Assembly (NCBI RefSeq): GCF_040712315.1
Contig: NC_134018.1
Span: 14,218,835 to 14,282,834, forward strand
Length of the DNA stretch: 64,000 bases
Source: Castanea sativa
Lineage: Eukaryota; Streptophyta; Magnoliopsida; Fagales; Fagaceae
Direction of reading: 5' to 3'
This document shows positions 10,757 through 21,455 of the stretch, piece by piece. Both the position numbers and the translations under genes were made by a program. The notes under the pieces were generated by a model, which was given only the letters and a program-made list of their open reading frames with translations, did not search any database and was not told where the DNA came from. Positions within the stretch are counted from its first letter, which is position 1, and each line of letters starts with the position of its first letter.

Positions 10757-11772
10757 ATAAACTCAACTCGTAGCGAGTTCGGGTATTGTGCACACTCGGC
10801 TCGAACCCGCCCGTATATATAATATTATTAAAAAAATTAAAAAAAATCTAGTTATAAATACTACTCTTTCTCATATCTAAATTCATTTCCCTAACCCTAA
10901 TCCCTCACCTCTCAGCCGGCCCCTATCCTTCACTCTCAACCACCCTTCCTCTCCCTTACTCTCACTCTCACTTGCTGTCGCAGGTCCCCCTTCCACTTCA
11001 CCGATTCTGTCGGTCTCTGCTTCCCTCATCACGTCGCTCACTCATCCACCTCGCCGTAGAGATCACTAGCTCCTCCCTGCCTCCCTCACCACGCTATTCA
11101 CTCCTCCACCTCGCCGCAGACGTCGCTCCTTCCTCTTTACCTTTCTCACCTTGTCTTGATTGGAAAAATGAGGGATTTTCGTTGGTTTTTTGTGGTTCTA
11201 TTTTTGGAGTTTTGGAGGGGTTGAAATAGTGGTAGGCTTAGACTCTGATTTGATCTGCATTTTTTTTATGAAAGATTTGATCTGTATCTATGGTCTTAGA
11301 CTCCAATCTGTTGGGGTTTTTCGTAGTTCTGTTTTTAGAGTTTTGGAGGGGTTGAAATAGTGGTAGGTTGAGACTTTGATTTGATCTGCATTTTTTATTA
11401 TTATTTTTTTTTATGAAACATCTGATTTGTATTTATGGTGTTAGACTCTGATTTGTATTATTGAGCTGAATCTTTGTGCATTTTACTTTGTTTTGCATTG
11501 TTCTTGTGATGGCTTATGTTCATGTTATGCTATTCTACATGGCTTAAAGATTTAGACAATTTTTATTTATTGGGCCATGGGTTGGGCCATAAATTAGGCC
11601 AGAGGTGGCATGGTTGGTAGGGCCCGCGGGCCTGTGGAGCTCGATAAGGCAAGTTTAGGGTTAAAAAAAACTCGTCTAATAAACGGGGTAGGTTTGGATT
11701 ACAAAAGCAGGCCCGCAGGATGGGTTTGGGCATAAAGAAACCTGCCTCAAACACGACCTGTTGTCATTCCTA
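10757..11772. mobile_element. hAT-like element remnant, left end lost to the LTR element
   Basis: The right end, read inward on the minus strand from 11772, begins TAGGAATGACAACAGGTCG, the style of hAT terminal repeat (YAGGGATGACAAC...) with GGGCC-rich subterminal DNA at 11600-11740. The left part at 10770-10810 has similar GAGTTCGGG/CCCGCCCG subterminal text but no terminal repeat, as if the LTR element inserted close to that end. A TATA-like TATAAATAC near 10853 and a C/T-rich leader at 10880-11150 follow. No transposase is recognisable. Confidence 0.45.
11189..11465. repeat. Tandem duplication of about 135 bp
   Basis: The segment beginning TTTTTGGAGTTTTGGAGGGG at about 11200 recurs with small changes at about 11336, each followed by a GATTTGATCTGCATTTTTT block. 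The two copies are adjacent and in the same direction. Confidence 0.75.
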
Positions 11773-13012
11773 TGTATGAGTTAGGTTGGGTTATTAGTAT
11801 TTTTCAAACCAATCCAACTTTGAGTTAAAAAATTTGCAAACACAACTCATGGTAGCTTTAAAAACCAACTCAATCCAATCCATGAGGGTTAGGTTAGGTT
11901 GAGTTGTTTTGGTTATCAAGTTGAGTAATGGATCATTTTGTTTGGCCTAATAAATGATAATAGAAAAATTTAACCTATTTAAGTTCATTATTCAATAGAT
12001 TCTCAAAAAAAAAAGTTCATTATTCAATAAATGATTAAAATCTACACAATTGTGCTTGATGTTCAAACTTTATAAAAATGGTTCTTAAGATACTAAAAGA
12101 ATCAATTTAACAAACTAAAATTAAATCAAAATACAAAAATTAACTAAACACGAACTTAATCTTTCAAAAAAAAAATATATATATATATTTAGAACCGAAC
12201 CCAAGTCTTCAACCCAGGAAAAAAAAAAAAAACTTGGGGCATTGAGTTGCGTTGGGTCAGCTTATCAAATTGGTTGGTGTTTTTAATTTTTGTTATGAGA
12301 AACAAAAAAATTGGTTGGTTGTATGCAAATTCTTAGCCGAGGAAAAATCAATAAATAAGTGTGTAAATTCTTTAATAACTAAATTTAAAACGAGAGGCAC
12401 AACAGAATAGAAACCCCAATATCTATATACTATTATATAAGGAGTTTTTCTTGTTTAGATTCCTCAATTTTAGTTTAAAAATACCCCTACACCTTTATAT
12501 TTAAGTAGAGACAAAACTAAAGGACAATCTGATAAAAATGCCACTTTAACTCCCACTAAAATATTCCCTAAAAAATAGAACCACTTTTATTTTAATTTTC
12601 AAATTACTTTATCCACTTATTATAAATTAGGTCCTCAAAATAAAAATTATATATATAAAATGAAAACATAGAGTTTTTTTTTGTGCTAAAAAAAAAGGTC
12701 TCATTGTAAACGCGAACTACGTGTGAGGTTAGTTTAGAGTAAAAGTCTTTATTTATAAAATTGTAAGCTTTTTCATTGGAATAAAAAAAGAAAAAGAAAA
12801 AGAAGAACATTGTTTTAGAGTACTTTTGCTATCAATTATGCCCAATTATCAGCCCATCAGCTTAATCCAAGAAAGTCCAGTATAGACCAGTCTTGGAGTG
12901 TACCGGCCCAACTTTGACACACTAGCAGGGCCTGAACATAACGACGCCGCTTTAATGCTAGCAATGTTATTATACTTTTTTTGTTTGTTTTTGTTTTTGC
13001 AATGTTTAGTTT

Positions 13013-13046
<34 letters not shown>

Positions 13047-14406
13047 TTTTGAATTCATAGGACCATTCTATGCCCCCCTCTCGCTTTCTTCCGGAATTAT
13101 CAAAAACACTAATCGTTACCGGTAACTATGCCTTTTAACTTCCTTAAATTCTATTGCAAACGTTGTTTCTTTTATGTAATTTATTTTATTTTTGAATTTT
13201 ATCATTCCCAAGCGTTACTGCATCCCCAAAATCACATTCTTGGAGGAATTTTTTTTTTTTAATTTTTTTTAATTTTGAACTTTTGACATTAATTGTTCAA
13301 GGAAAGTGTTAATCTTCAAATGGGTTCTTGTAATTAGTTTACACATTGTTTCTTTTGATACACTGTTTCATGGTAGGCCAGTTCTTTTGTGAGACATGTT
13401 TTGTAGTGATTTTATGTGATGAACTTTCCAATTGCTGTATATATATATATTTTTAGGTTGTGTAATTGGTTTAACTCTAGGAATTTAATTTTGTTTTCGT
13501 TGTCACAGATTGTTATAAAATTTGATTGATGGTGGTACTTTTAAATACTAATATATCATTGCATTTGATTGCCATTTCAAATGGGTTTATCTTGTCTTTT
13601 TTAGCATTTGATATAAATTTTTATTATTATTTGTTGAGATGAAATTTGATTGTTGGGTTCAATGCTTATAAAGAGCTCTAGTTCACATATAGGAGGATAA
13701 ATGTGAAGAAATACTTATAAGTACTTATTCTTTTAATTCAATGAAGCCTCATGGTTCAACTTCTACTTATTCTTATTATTGTCAGCATTCTTTTTCTCCT
13801 TACAAGTCTATATACAAATAGACTTGATGTTATGCATCCTTGCGTCTTTCTCACAAAGCCTCCAATCCTATTCATTCACTAGTTATAATTGCAAAAGATG
13901 GAACCAAGAGTTTCCCTTATTCTATCTTTGATTGGTGGCACCTCTGACTTTTTATGAATGTATTTCATGGGTTAATTTTTCTTATATGTTAACGCTCATA
14001 TGTCTCAAAATCTTAATTTTCAGTATAATCTATTTTTGTTTGTTTGTTTGTTTTTGGAGGCATACCAACCCTTCTGGAACACAAATATAATACACTCATT
14101 TCCCTTCAGATGAGATCTTTCTTGCCAGTGGGTGATAGACCAAGATATTGTAAATGATTTCTTATGGATTACCTCTTAGCTAGAATCAATATAAAATAGA
14201 CTAGAGAATATTATGGATTTCCAGTTTTGCAAAGAAGAAGAAGTTTATATCAGATTTGACACACAGAAACACAGACAACTCTGCATATGACACCTACGGC
14301 CTTTCAAAGACTGAAATAGGACAGTCATATTCTTCATGTTGAAGAAATGCTTGATGATGATATACTTCAGGACAATGGACAAGGTCAAAGAGAATTCTAG
14401 AAAATA
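11773..14406. other. Intergenic AT-rich DNA with repeat remnants
   Basis: I see no gene. 11780-11940 contains GGTTGGGTT/AACCCAACC-like text, possibly another TIR-element remnant. A Helitron-like 5' start (TCTATATACTATTATATAAG) lies at about 12422. Poly-A and poly-T runs are frequent. The end (about 14200-14406) probably contains the 3' UTR of the F-box gene. Confidence 0.4.
13015..13044. repeat. (CT)15 microsatellite
   Basis: Fifteen uninterrupted CT units. Confidence 0.98.
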
Positions 14407-16259
14407 TCACATGGTGTTGTTGTAAGGGTTTCCAAAAATTTCTATTTGAGCTTGAGAAGATGCCCTTGGGAAATTTAACAGCTGAAGTGAATTGTTCTGG
14501 AGTTGCATATAATTATTTTGTTGTTGCTGGGTGCTCGCTGCAAAAGCATTCCTTCCAATGAAGGAGATGACCATCTTTTCAAGTACTCTTGCATTTTCCA
14601 GTAAAAACTGAATCATCTTCATCTCATTGCTTCTTCCAACAAACCCATTCACCTCGACTTTCTTGAGACTGTGTTGCAGGCACTTGTATGGCAGATTTTG
14701 TGATTGCCAATAGCTGTTCTCTTCAAAGTCAAATATGTTTGGAATGAAATCTTGGAGTGCATTCTGTATGGTTAAATGAATAACATATAAAAGCCTTAGA
14801 TTAAGAAGTTTCCAACAGAAAATTCCAAAACAAACAGGAGAGTTTAGTAATGCCCACCCAAACAACATTCATAGGTCTACGCATATCTAGAGTCAATCTC
14901 TCCATGTTGGGGCAACTCCTTAATAGGCAAGCTATTCCAGGATATTCTTGTTTTGTTAAGCCCGCTACAATTTTTAAGTGCCTAAGATTTAGGAGTTGAA
15001 TTGGCAATTGCTGTAGCAAATTTTCACCAGTGGGGAGAACCTTACAGACAAGAACAGGAAATTTCTTCACAGAAGATATATCAAAATTAAATATGTAAAA
15101 ATACTTAACAAAGAGCACAGATTAGTACCTGAATGCACCAAGTGCTCAATGTAAGAGTTTGGCAATGCTTTAGACTAGTCAGCAGTAAACCTAGAGCATC
15201 TCCTTGTATATGGTCTCCATATTTCTGTTTGATGTCGATTACAACATTGGCTAGATTCAATGCTTTTCGAACGGTTGAGTTCATAAGGTATACTCCTACC
15301 ATAGTCAGCATCAATAAGTCTGGAGTTGATATTTCTATAGGAAACATGGGCCACTCATCTGTTTTACTGTTGATCAGTGACAATCTTTTGATCTTCATGT
15401 CTTGGTCACTTACCATAAAGTCATTTGGAATAATACAGTATTCCAGGCTTAAGTCTTCTAGAGTGGGACATTTGGCTACAAGCTCTCCTATTGTCAGTAC
15501 TGAGCAGCCAAAAATTTTCACCTGCTTAAAAGATAACCTTTGAAGAGAACCAAAAACTACAAAAATAGATGGACTTAGCTTGCAGTAGTTGAGAATAAAA
15601 GTTTTCAAGTTTTTGGGTGCAAAATTGCCATGAGGCATGTCATATATTTTATCCCAGCCTGTGGGCTCAAACATTTTCCCTTTGGAAAAGTCTAATTCCA
15701 AATTTTTGATGTTATTTTTAAAAGCAAATTGAACCCACTTGTCAATTCTTTTGGTGTATTCACTGTGTGCATCATAAGTGTCAGTAGAGTTTTTTAGTGG
15801 CATGTTTTGGTCATAACAGATAGATAATCGTAATTTCTCAATGGTGCATCCAGTGTGAAGCAGGAGAGTTCGGTCCACAAACTCCTTGAATTTCCTCCTT
15901 GCTGCTCGTACTGAATGGCATAGGCATTGATGAGCACTATCGGGGGTATGACCATCGCCATATTTGGGATAGCAGATTTCTCTCCTACATACATATTTTC
16001 CCATCATCTTAATTTCATCAAGATTTAAGTTTGATGGTACCATTGAGATGAGGGCCAGTACCATGCTTTTCCAGAGTCTTGATAAAAAGCTTACTGCAAC
16101 CAACTCCTTTAAAGGCAGGAATGAGAGGATATGAAGTATAATTGCTTCTGGTAAGTGGCTTATGTAATCAATTCCTTCAGATTTGTTCTCTCTTCTACTT
16201 TGCCTACCTTCATTTTTGCCTTTGTTGTTACTGTTATTGCTGCCTCTAATTTTCTTCAT
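14407..16259 (-). CDS. F-box/LRR protein with FBD-type C-terminus
   Basis: Predicted CDS: exon 1 16259-15129 (377 codons), exon 2 15040 to about 14858, exon 3 14763-14407. Junctions are CAG|GTACTA, CTGTAAG|GTT and CATACAG|AAT, all in phase 0; the exact exon 2 end (14858, 14864 or 14867) is uncertain. Product about 556 aa. Residues 1-30 are basic and Asn/Lys-rich. The F-box is at about 31-66 (ISHLPEAIILHILSFLPLKE), followed by LRR-like repeats (LKTFILNYCKL, CPTLEDLSLEYC). Exon 3 has the FBD pattern (LPYKCLQHSLKKVEVNGF, then ENARVLEKMVISF) and a Gln/Asn-rich tail. F-box proteins bind SKP1 and choose substrates for SCF ubiquitin ligases; the LRR part would be the substrate side. The target is unknown. 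No in-frame stop is seen, so it may be functional. Confidence 0.87.
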
Positions 16260-17383
16260 TTATGAGAACTGATCTTTGATTGAGAGCTGTGTAAAAAAAT
16301 GTTAACATATGAGGGAGGTATGAATTTGAATATCAAAAATTAAAGGAAGAAAACTTGTTGCTTGCCTATATACTTGGTGAGCTATTTATCAATCAGCTAA
16401 CTAGGCTAGATTGGAGTTTAATTTCATGGACAAGTTAGTGAATCAATGAAGTTAAGGCACAAGAATCAATAAACTATACATTATATCAGAAGAGCACATG
16501 TGATGGTATGTTCCCTTATGTTATCCTTTGTGCCTGACTCCTTGCTTAAAACTGGTGTTTTAATTTTTAACCTCCATGAAATTTTTTAATTACATGCAAA
16601 AAGAAAAGAAAAGAAATCTTATGGAAACTTTTGTCAATTCGTTTCAATAGTCAGATCATGGCAAATCAATCATGTATTTAGATAGTGAGCATTGAAAAAA
16701 TATTAAAGTCCAAGTTTCCTAATCAGTAATATAATGGAAATTGCTTTCTGGAGTAGGGGGTTGTATATGAAATGGAACAAAAGTAAAGTTTAAAGAATTA
16801 AAAAAATTTCTGATATGAATGATCTATTATGTGCTTCATAAATGGAAAATAACTCCAAAAAAAAAAAAATTATGAGATAGAATATCCAAAAAAAATCAGA
16901 AGCTGGGAAGTTCATGGGAAAGTAAGTCAGTATCATTTATCTTGGAAACATAGTGGAGTAGTTAACAAATTAAGGCTTACCGCTTACCCATAAAATTATA
17001 TTTATTCTTGAACATTGGTGATTATTATCATATTCTTTTCTTCTGCTGCAAAGTTCCAAACAATCTAGATAGCAAAGTTTGGGTGGTAACCAAATCAAGC
17101 TTACCCATTAGTTTTTCTTTAAAATGAGTGACTTTGATTATTTGCTAGTATGAACTAATCCATGGAGATTCCATTGACAAGATATTCATTAGAGAGATGA
17201 TTATTGAAGCTAAAAGAATAATAAAGCATGAAAGGCAACCTTAAACCATTCTTACCTCTAGCGATTGTTGCAGGGGAGTAATGGAATAAATTGGAGATGC
17301 TAATTCATCATCAAGGGTTGAATTAACATGAAAGGGAGAGCCGTGGAGATGCATGGAAGTTGAGAGACTGAGGTCATATATAG
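16260..17383 (-). promoter_or_regulatory. 5' UTR, probable 5'-UTR intron and TATA box of the F-box gene
   Basis: On the minus strand a strong donor TAGAG|GTAAG lies at 17256/17255, and an acceptor TTTTTACACAG lies at 16287, 27 bases upstream of the ATG. This gives a 969-bp leader intron, AT-rich and without ORFs. A TATA-like CTATATATGA lies at 17374-17383, about 120 bp upstream of the donor. Leader introns are common in plant genes; here it is inferred from splice sites alone. Confidence 0.5.
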
Positions 17384-17404
17384 ATATCAAAAGATAAGTC
17401 AGTC

Positions 17405-18009
17405 ACAGAAAAGAGACGTGTGCAACACTGCAACCTCTTTTCGGCATGTGTTTGTATTGCTTGATGGCTACCAACCTACCATTGCAGTGTCTTGCAATGA
17501 TTTTAATGCCATTCTTGGTTAAAAAAAAGGTATGCTGTTTTAACTCTCTTTTTTTTTTTCATTTTTAATTTATCTTTTAATAATGATATATTAGAACATA
17601 ATTAATAGTGTGTTAAAGAAAGAATATGGAATGACAATATTTTTAGCATTTCAAATGGGTTAATGTTATCATATATGGTGTTTCATTTTTTTTTTCATTG
17701 AATTATTTCATGCACTTTTTTTATAAGTTTATTTCATGTAGCTCTAAAATCATTAAAATTATGATATACTATATTGATACCTCTCTCTCTCTTACTACAT
17801 ATATATGGGTTGGGCTCAAGTTACATCTGGTGTGATGCTAAGTAATGTTACATCACTTAATAACCTGTTATTGAATTTATTTTGAAAATCCCATTGTTGG
17901 ATTTCACTTTATATATTTATGGTGTTCTTGCTACTTTTTTTTTTCATTTTAAATGTATATTAATGGTGCAATAAATTCACTTAATTCATTTTGATAACAC
18001 ATTATTGAA
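17405..18009. other. AT-rich intergenic DNA
   Basis: Poly-A/T runs and a short CT run near 17780. I see no gene or element boundary. Confidence 0.4.
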
Positions 18010-18805
18010 GTTTTACATTAAATATAGAGAATTTATGAGAAGATAATAAATATTTTTCAAATTATAAAGCCACGTTTCCTTCATGCACTGAGGAGCTTTA
18101 TGCAATGGTTATGGTTATTTCTTGGCAAAAATATTGTTTCCGTCATTGAAGTTCATATGAATTTTTGTTTTTGTCCCTAAACTATCAACAATTTATTTTT
18201 TGTCCCTAAACTATTGAAAACATTACACTTTATGTCCTTTTGTCTACTTCAGTTAACTTTCTATCCTACATGTCTAACATAATGCCTATGTGACATTACT
18301 TAATTTGACATAGAGTACTAAATAAATAAAACTCTCTCTTTCTCTTTCTCTATATGTGTGTGTGTTCTTCTTATAAGGAAATGAAATAAACTAGGACCAT
18401 TTCTTGGATGCTAGTTTTATACATTTTCCACCTTAGATGCAAATGCATTTAATTCATTCTGTCGTATATTTCATATCGGAAGTTTGACACTAAATATGGA
18501 GTATTTTTGAGAAGATAATAAATATTTCACAAATTACAAAGCCACATTTCCTTCATGCTGAGGAGCTATATGGCATGGCTATGGTTATTTCATGGCAAAA
18601 ATATAGTTTTTGTCCTTGAAGTTTATATGAAGTTCAGTTTTGGTCCCTAACCTATTAAAAGTTTTTTTTTTGTCCCTAAATATTATTGAAAACATTACGC
18701 TCTATGTCCTTCTATGCAATTTTGTTAACTTTCTATCCTACGTGCCTAACAGAATGCCTATGTGACATTAATTAATCTGAAATGGAGCTCTAAATAAATA
18801 AAAAA
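18010..18805. repeat. Two direct copies of one dispersed repeat (offset about 472 bp)
   Basis: Copy 1 (about 18010-18330) and copy 2 (about 18482-18805) share a long series of blocks: TTTACATTAAATAT/TTGACACTAAATAT, AGAAGATAATAAATATTT, CCTTCATG...GAGGAGCT, TTTTGTCCCTAAACTATT and TTAACTTTCTATCCTAC, ending in GTGACATTA and AAATAAATAAA. They diverge by roughly 15-20 percent by eye. No coding sequence. A third, inverted copy lies at 19875-21455. Confidence 0.8.
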
Positions 18806-19874
18806 CATTACTTGATATGACATGGACAAACACATTAAAAAAATTAAAATATTTAGTAATGGCCTGCTTTTCTGGCATCACACTATTTCATCAATACTTC
18901 CAATGTTAAGTCCCTCAACTGTGCAGATGTTTAATCCAGCTCCAGCCATGACTCCTATTCCTGTTAATCTAAAAAGGTAGTAGCAAGCAGAGTCACTCTT
19001 ACTGTTTGGCATGCATTTATGTTTGCCGTATATGTGTCCAACTTTGTGGCATTCCCAACACTTTGAGGCACTATTGATGCAACTGCAGAATTATTTGAAA
19101 TTAAATAAGTTATAAGCGTGTCAATGATATTCACGAAATTGTAAAGTAACCCACTGAATCTTTGTTTTGGGGTTGGCTTCAATGGGAAAGAAACAGGTTC
19201 ATGAAAGACTAGTCTAGAGAATATGTAGGGAAGAGGCAGCCAGGGAATATTGGACTTTAAGTTGCATGTGCATTGAAAATTCCGTATGGTTTATTATTTA
19301 AATTCATTAAAGAAACAAAATAAAATTTGTAACTATTTCCCTATCCCAAAAAAAAGAGGGTTTAAAGTGAAACAGATTGACAACCCAGGTTCGAAGTCCT
19401 TGCTAGCTGCTTCTCAATCTGTAAGCTGAAGTTATATTATACCAACATGATGGCTATGATCAAATCTGTTTTTCTGATGAGCTTTCATAATTTTTTGAAG
19501 TCTAACATTTTGAGAGAGAGCTAAGTTAAGATTAGAGCTGAATTAAAGATGGAAAGCTATGATCTGTAGCTCCCATGCGCTATTCAAAAGCTTGTAGCTC
19601 TCTCTTCTTCCACATTGATTAGAAACGTAGTACCTTAGCAATTTTGACTAGTGTGGTACCCTTATTTGATACTTACATGCCTTTCTGATTGGTTTGGTTG
19701 ATGAGGTTTGGCCACGGTTCTGGTGTTTGAGTTTTGATTTTTTGGAAGCTTATGTTTGGTTGTTGAGTAAATGTAGGAAAGGAAAGGAAATTGATATATT
19801 TAGAGATTTAATTTTTTTTTTTAATGTTTTGGTCTAGGTCATATAAAACAATGCTCTATTTTATTATTTAGTGG
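18806..19874. other. Intergenic stretch, no recognised gene
   Basis: A 72-codon minus-strand ORF at 18964-19182 has no motif I recognise and no splice context, so it is not called. A CT-rich stretch and poly-T runs are present. Confidence 0.4.
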
Positions 19875-19978
19875 TGAATGCTAGATTAAGTAATGCCACC
19901 TAGGCATTTTGTTAGACATGTAGGATAGAAAGTTAACAAATGTGGACAGAAGGATATCATGTAATGTTTTCAATAGTT

Positions 19979-21378
19979 CCTCATTCACCATTCCTACTAG
20001 TGTGGTAATTAGGATTGAGAGATTACAATGGAATTTTTTGTGGGGTGGCATGGGTGACGATTTCAAATATCATTTGGTGGGATGGGACACGGTGTGCACT
20101 CCGATTGCTAATGGGGGTTTGGGAGTAAAGTGGTTTTTTTTTTATATGATGTGGAGCCTCACCAAGGTAGGGCTCTTTGGACCCACCCTTGGAGAGTAAA
20201 CCACAGACACACAACCCCATTGGCCAGAATTGTGTATTAGGTAATCTAAGGGAACTCCTAGTTGGGATCAAACCTAGGATGTCTGAGTTACAACTCATTC
20301 TAAGCCTCCAACTACTAGGCTGCACCTGGACGAATGAGAGTTAGGTAGTTAAGTCACCTTTAATCAAGCTCTGCTAGGGAAATGGTTATAGCATTTCGAA
20401 ATGGAGGAAACATGCCCTTGGCAGAATGTTGTAGTTGTGAAGTTCAGTGAGGATTGGGGTGGTTGGAGTACAAAATCTGTTTGAAGAGCTCATGGATGGT
20501 GTTTATGTAAGAGCACTAGGGGTGGGATAGGTTCATGCAATACTTTCACTTTTAAGTAGGCACTGGTAGCAGGGTCCATTTCTGGCATGACAGTTGGTTT
20601 GGAGATCTGCCTTTGAGGGAGGCATTTCCAGTCTTGTTATAATTGTTCATTAGCTAGAGATATGTCAGTGGAATCCATTTTGGTAAGACAAAATGAGGGG
20701 GATGGGAGGGGTTGGGATGTTTTCACTGAGACTTTAATGATTGGATGTTTGAATTGGTATTGTATCTTCTTTGTTCAAACCTCCCACTTAGAGAAGTTGG
20801 GGACCAATTGCAGTGGAGGTTGAGGAGAAATATAGAGTTTACTGTTGGGTAGTATTGACTGTAATTTTGGGGAAAATACTTGTGTGATAATCTCTTGAAG
20901 TGAGGTTATATGCTTGTTGGGTAGTGTTGTATGTATTGGTGCACCGGGATATTAGTGGATCATCTTTTGTTACATTGTACTGTTGTGTTTGATTTGTGGA
21001 GTTTTGCCTTTAGATCACTTGGCGTTCAGGGGGTGATACAGGAAAAAGGTTATTGATCTTTTGCTTGGGTGGAGAAATTGGGTTCGGATATCTGGAACAT
21101 AGTTTCATTATGTTTGATGTGGACAATATGGCGGGAACGAATTTTATGTTTGAGGATGCAGAAACTATAGGGACTCATTTATGAGCTCTATTTACTAGTT
21201 CTTTATTTGATTGGTCTCACGTTTGGGGATTCATCACTACCAATTCCATCTCAAAATTTATAAAGTCGTCGTCTTTATGTACATTATTATGCTTATCTGT
21301 AATTATTTAGACTTCTTTATGTCAATTGGACATGAAGTAGTCTCTTGCAATAAATTTTCTTTTACTTATCAAAAAAAA
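19979..21378 (+). mobile_element. 5'-truncated LINE with poly(A) tail, inside the inverted repeat
   Basis: The beginning translates as [20 protein letters not shown] and [17 protein letters not shown], the C-terminal region after the RT of plant L1-type elements. Further pieces (ALLGKWL near 20365, DWGGWSTKSV near 20455, WTIWRER-like text near 21120) are the zf-RVT part. The end is TTTACTTATC followed by eight A. Many frameshifts. No target duplication is visible; about two bases of the host repeat are missing at the junction. Confidence 0.8.
20131..20335 (-). mobile_element. tRNA-derived SINE inserted in the LINE
   Basis: Read on the minus strand from about 20330, an A-box-like CCTAGTAGTTGGAGG is followed by a B-box GGTTTGATCCC (near 20268), the internal Pol III promoter of tRNA-derived SINEs. 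The 3' end is an oligo(A) run (poly-T on the plus strand, 20134-20143). It separates LINE coding blocks GGLGVK and ALLGKWL that are close neighbours in intact LINEs. A degenerate duplication (GAGTAAAGTGG / GAGTTAGGTAG) may flank it. Confidence 0.68.
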
Positions 21379-21455
21379 GGGAAAAAAAAACTTTTGACAT
21401 TTTAGGGACAAAAACCTAACTTCATGTGAACTTTAAGGATGAAAACAATATTTTT

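Larger units (their letters stand above)
19875..21455. repeat. Inverted third copy of the 18010 repeat, split by a LINE
   Basis: 19880-19978 is the reverse complement of the end of the 18010 repeat (TAGACATGTAGGATAGAAAG, then GTAATGTTTTCAATAGTT). Its continuation appears only at 21379-21455 (TTTTAGGGACAAAAACC, AACTTCATGTGAACTTTAAG). The 1400 bp between are LINE sequence. Confidence 0.78.

Noticed and set aside
10972..11229. 85-codon plus-strand ORF with repeated LHLA phrases
   Set aside because: C/T-rich leader-like DNA of a transposon remnant; the repeated phrases reflect repeated DNA and no domain is recognisable.
15133..15543. 136-codon plus-strand ORF
   Set aside because: It is the antisense shadow of exon 1 of the F-box gene.
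18964..19182. 72-codon minus-strand ORF with hydrophobic stretches
   Set aside because: No recognisable family, no splice or promoter context; could be chance.
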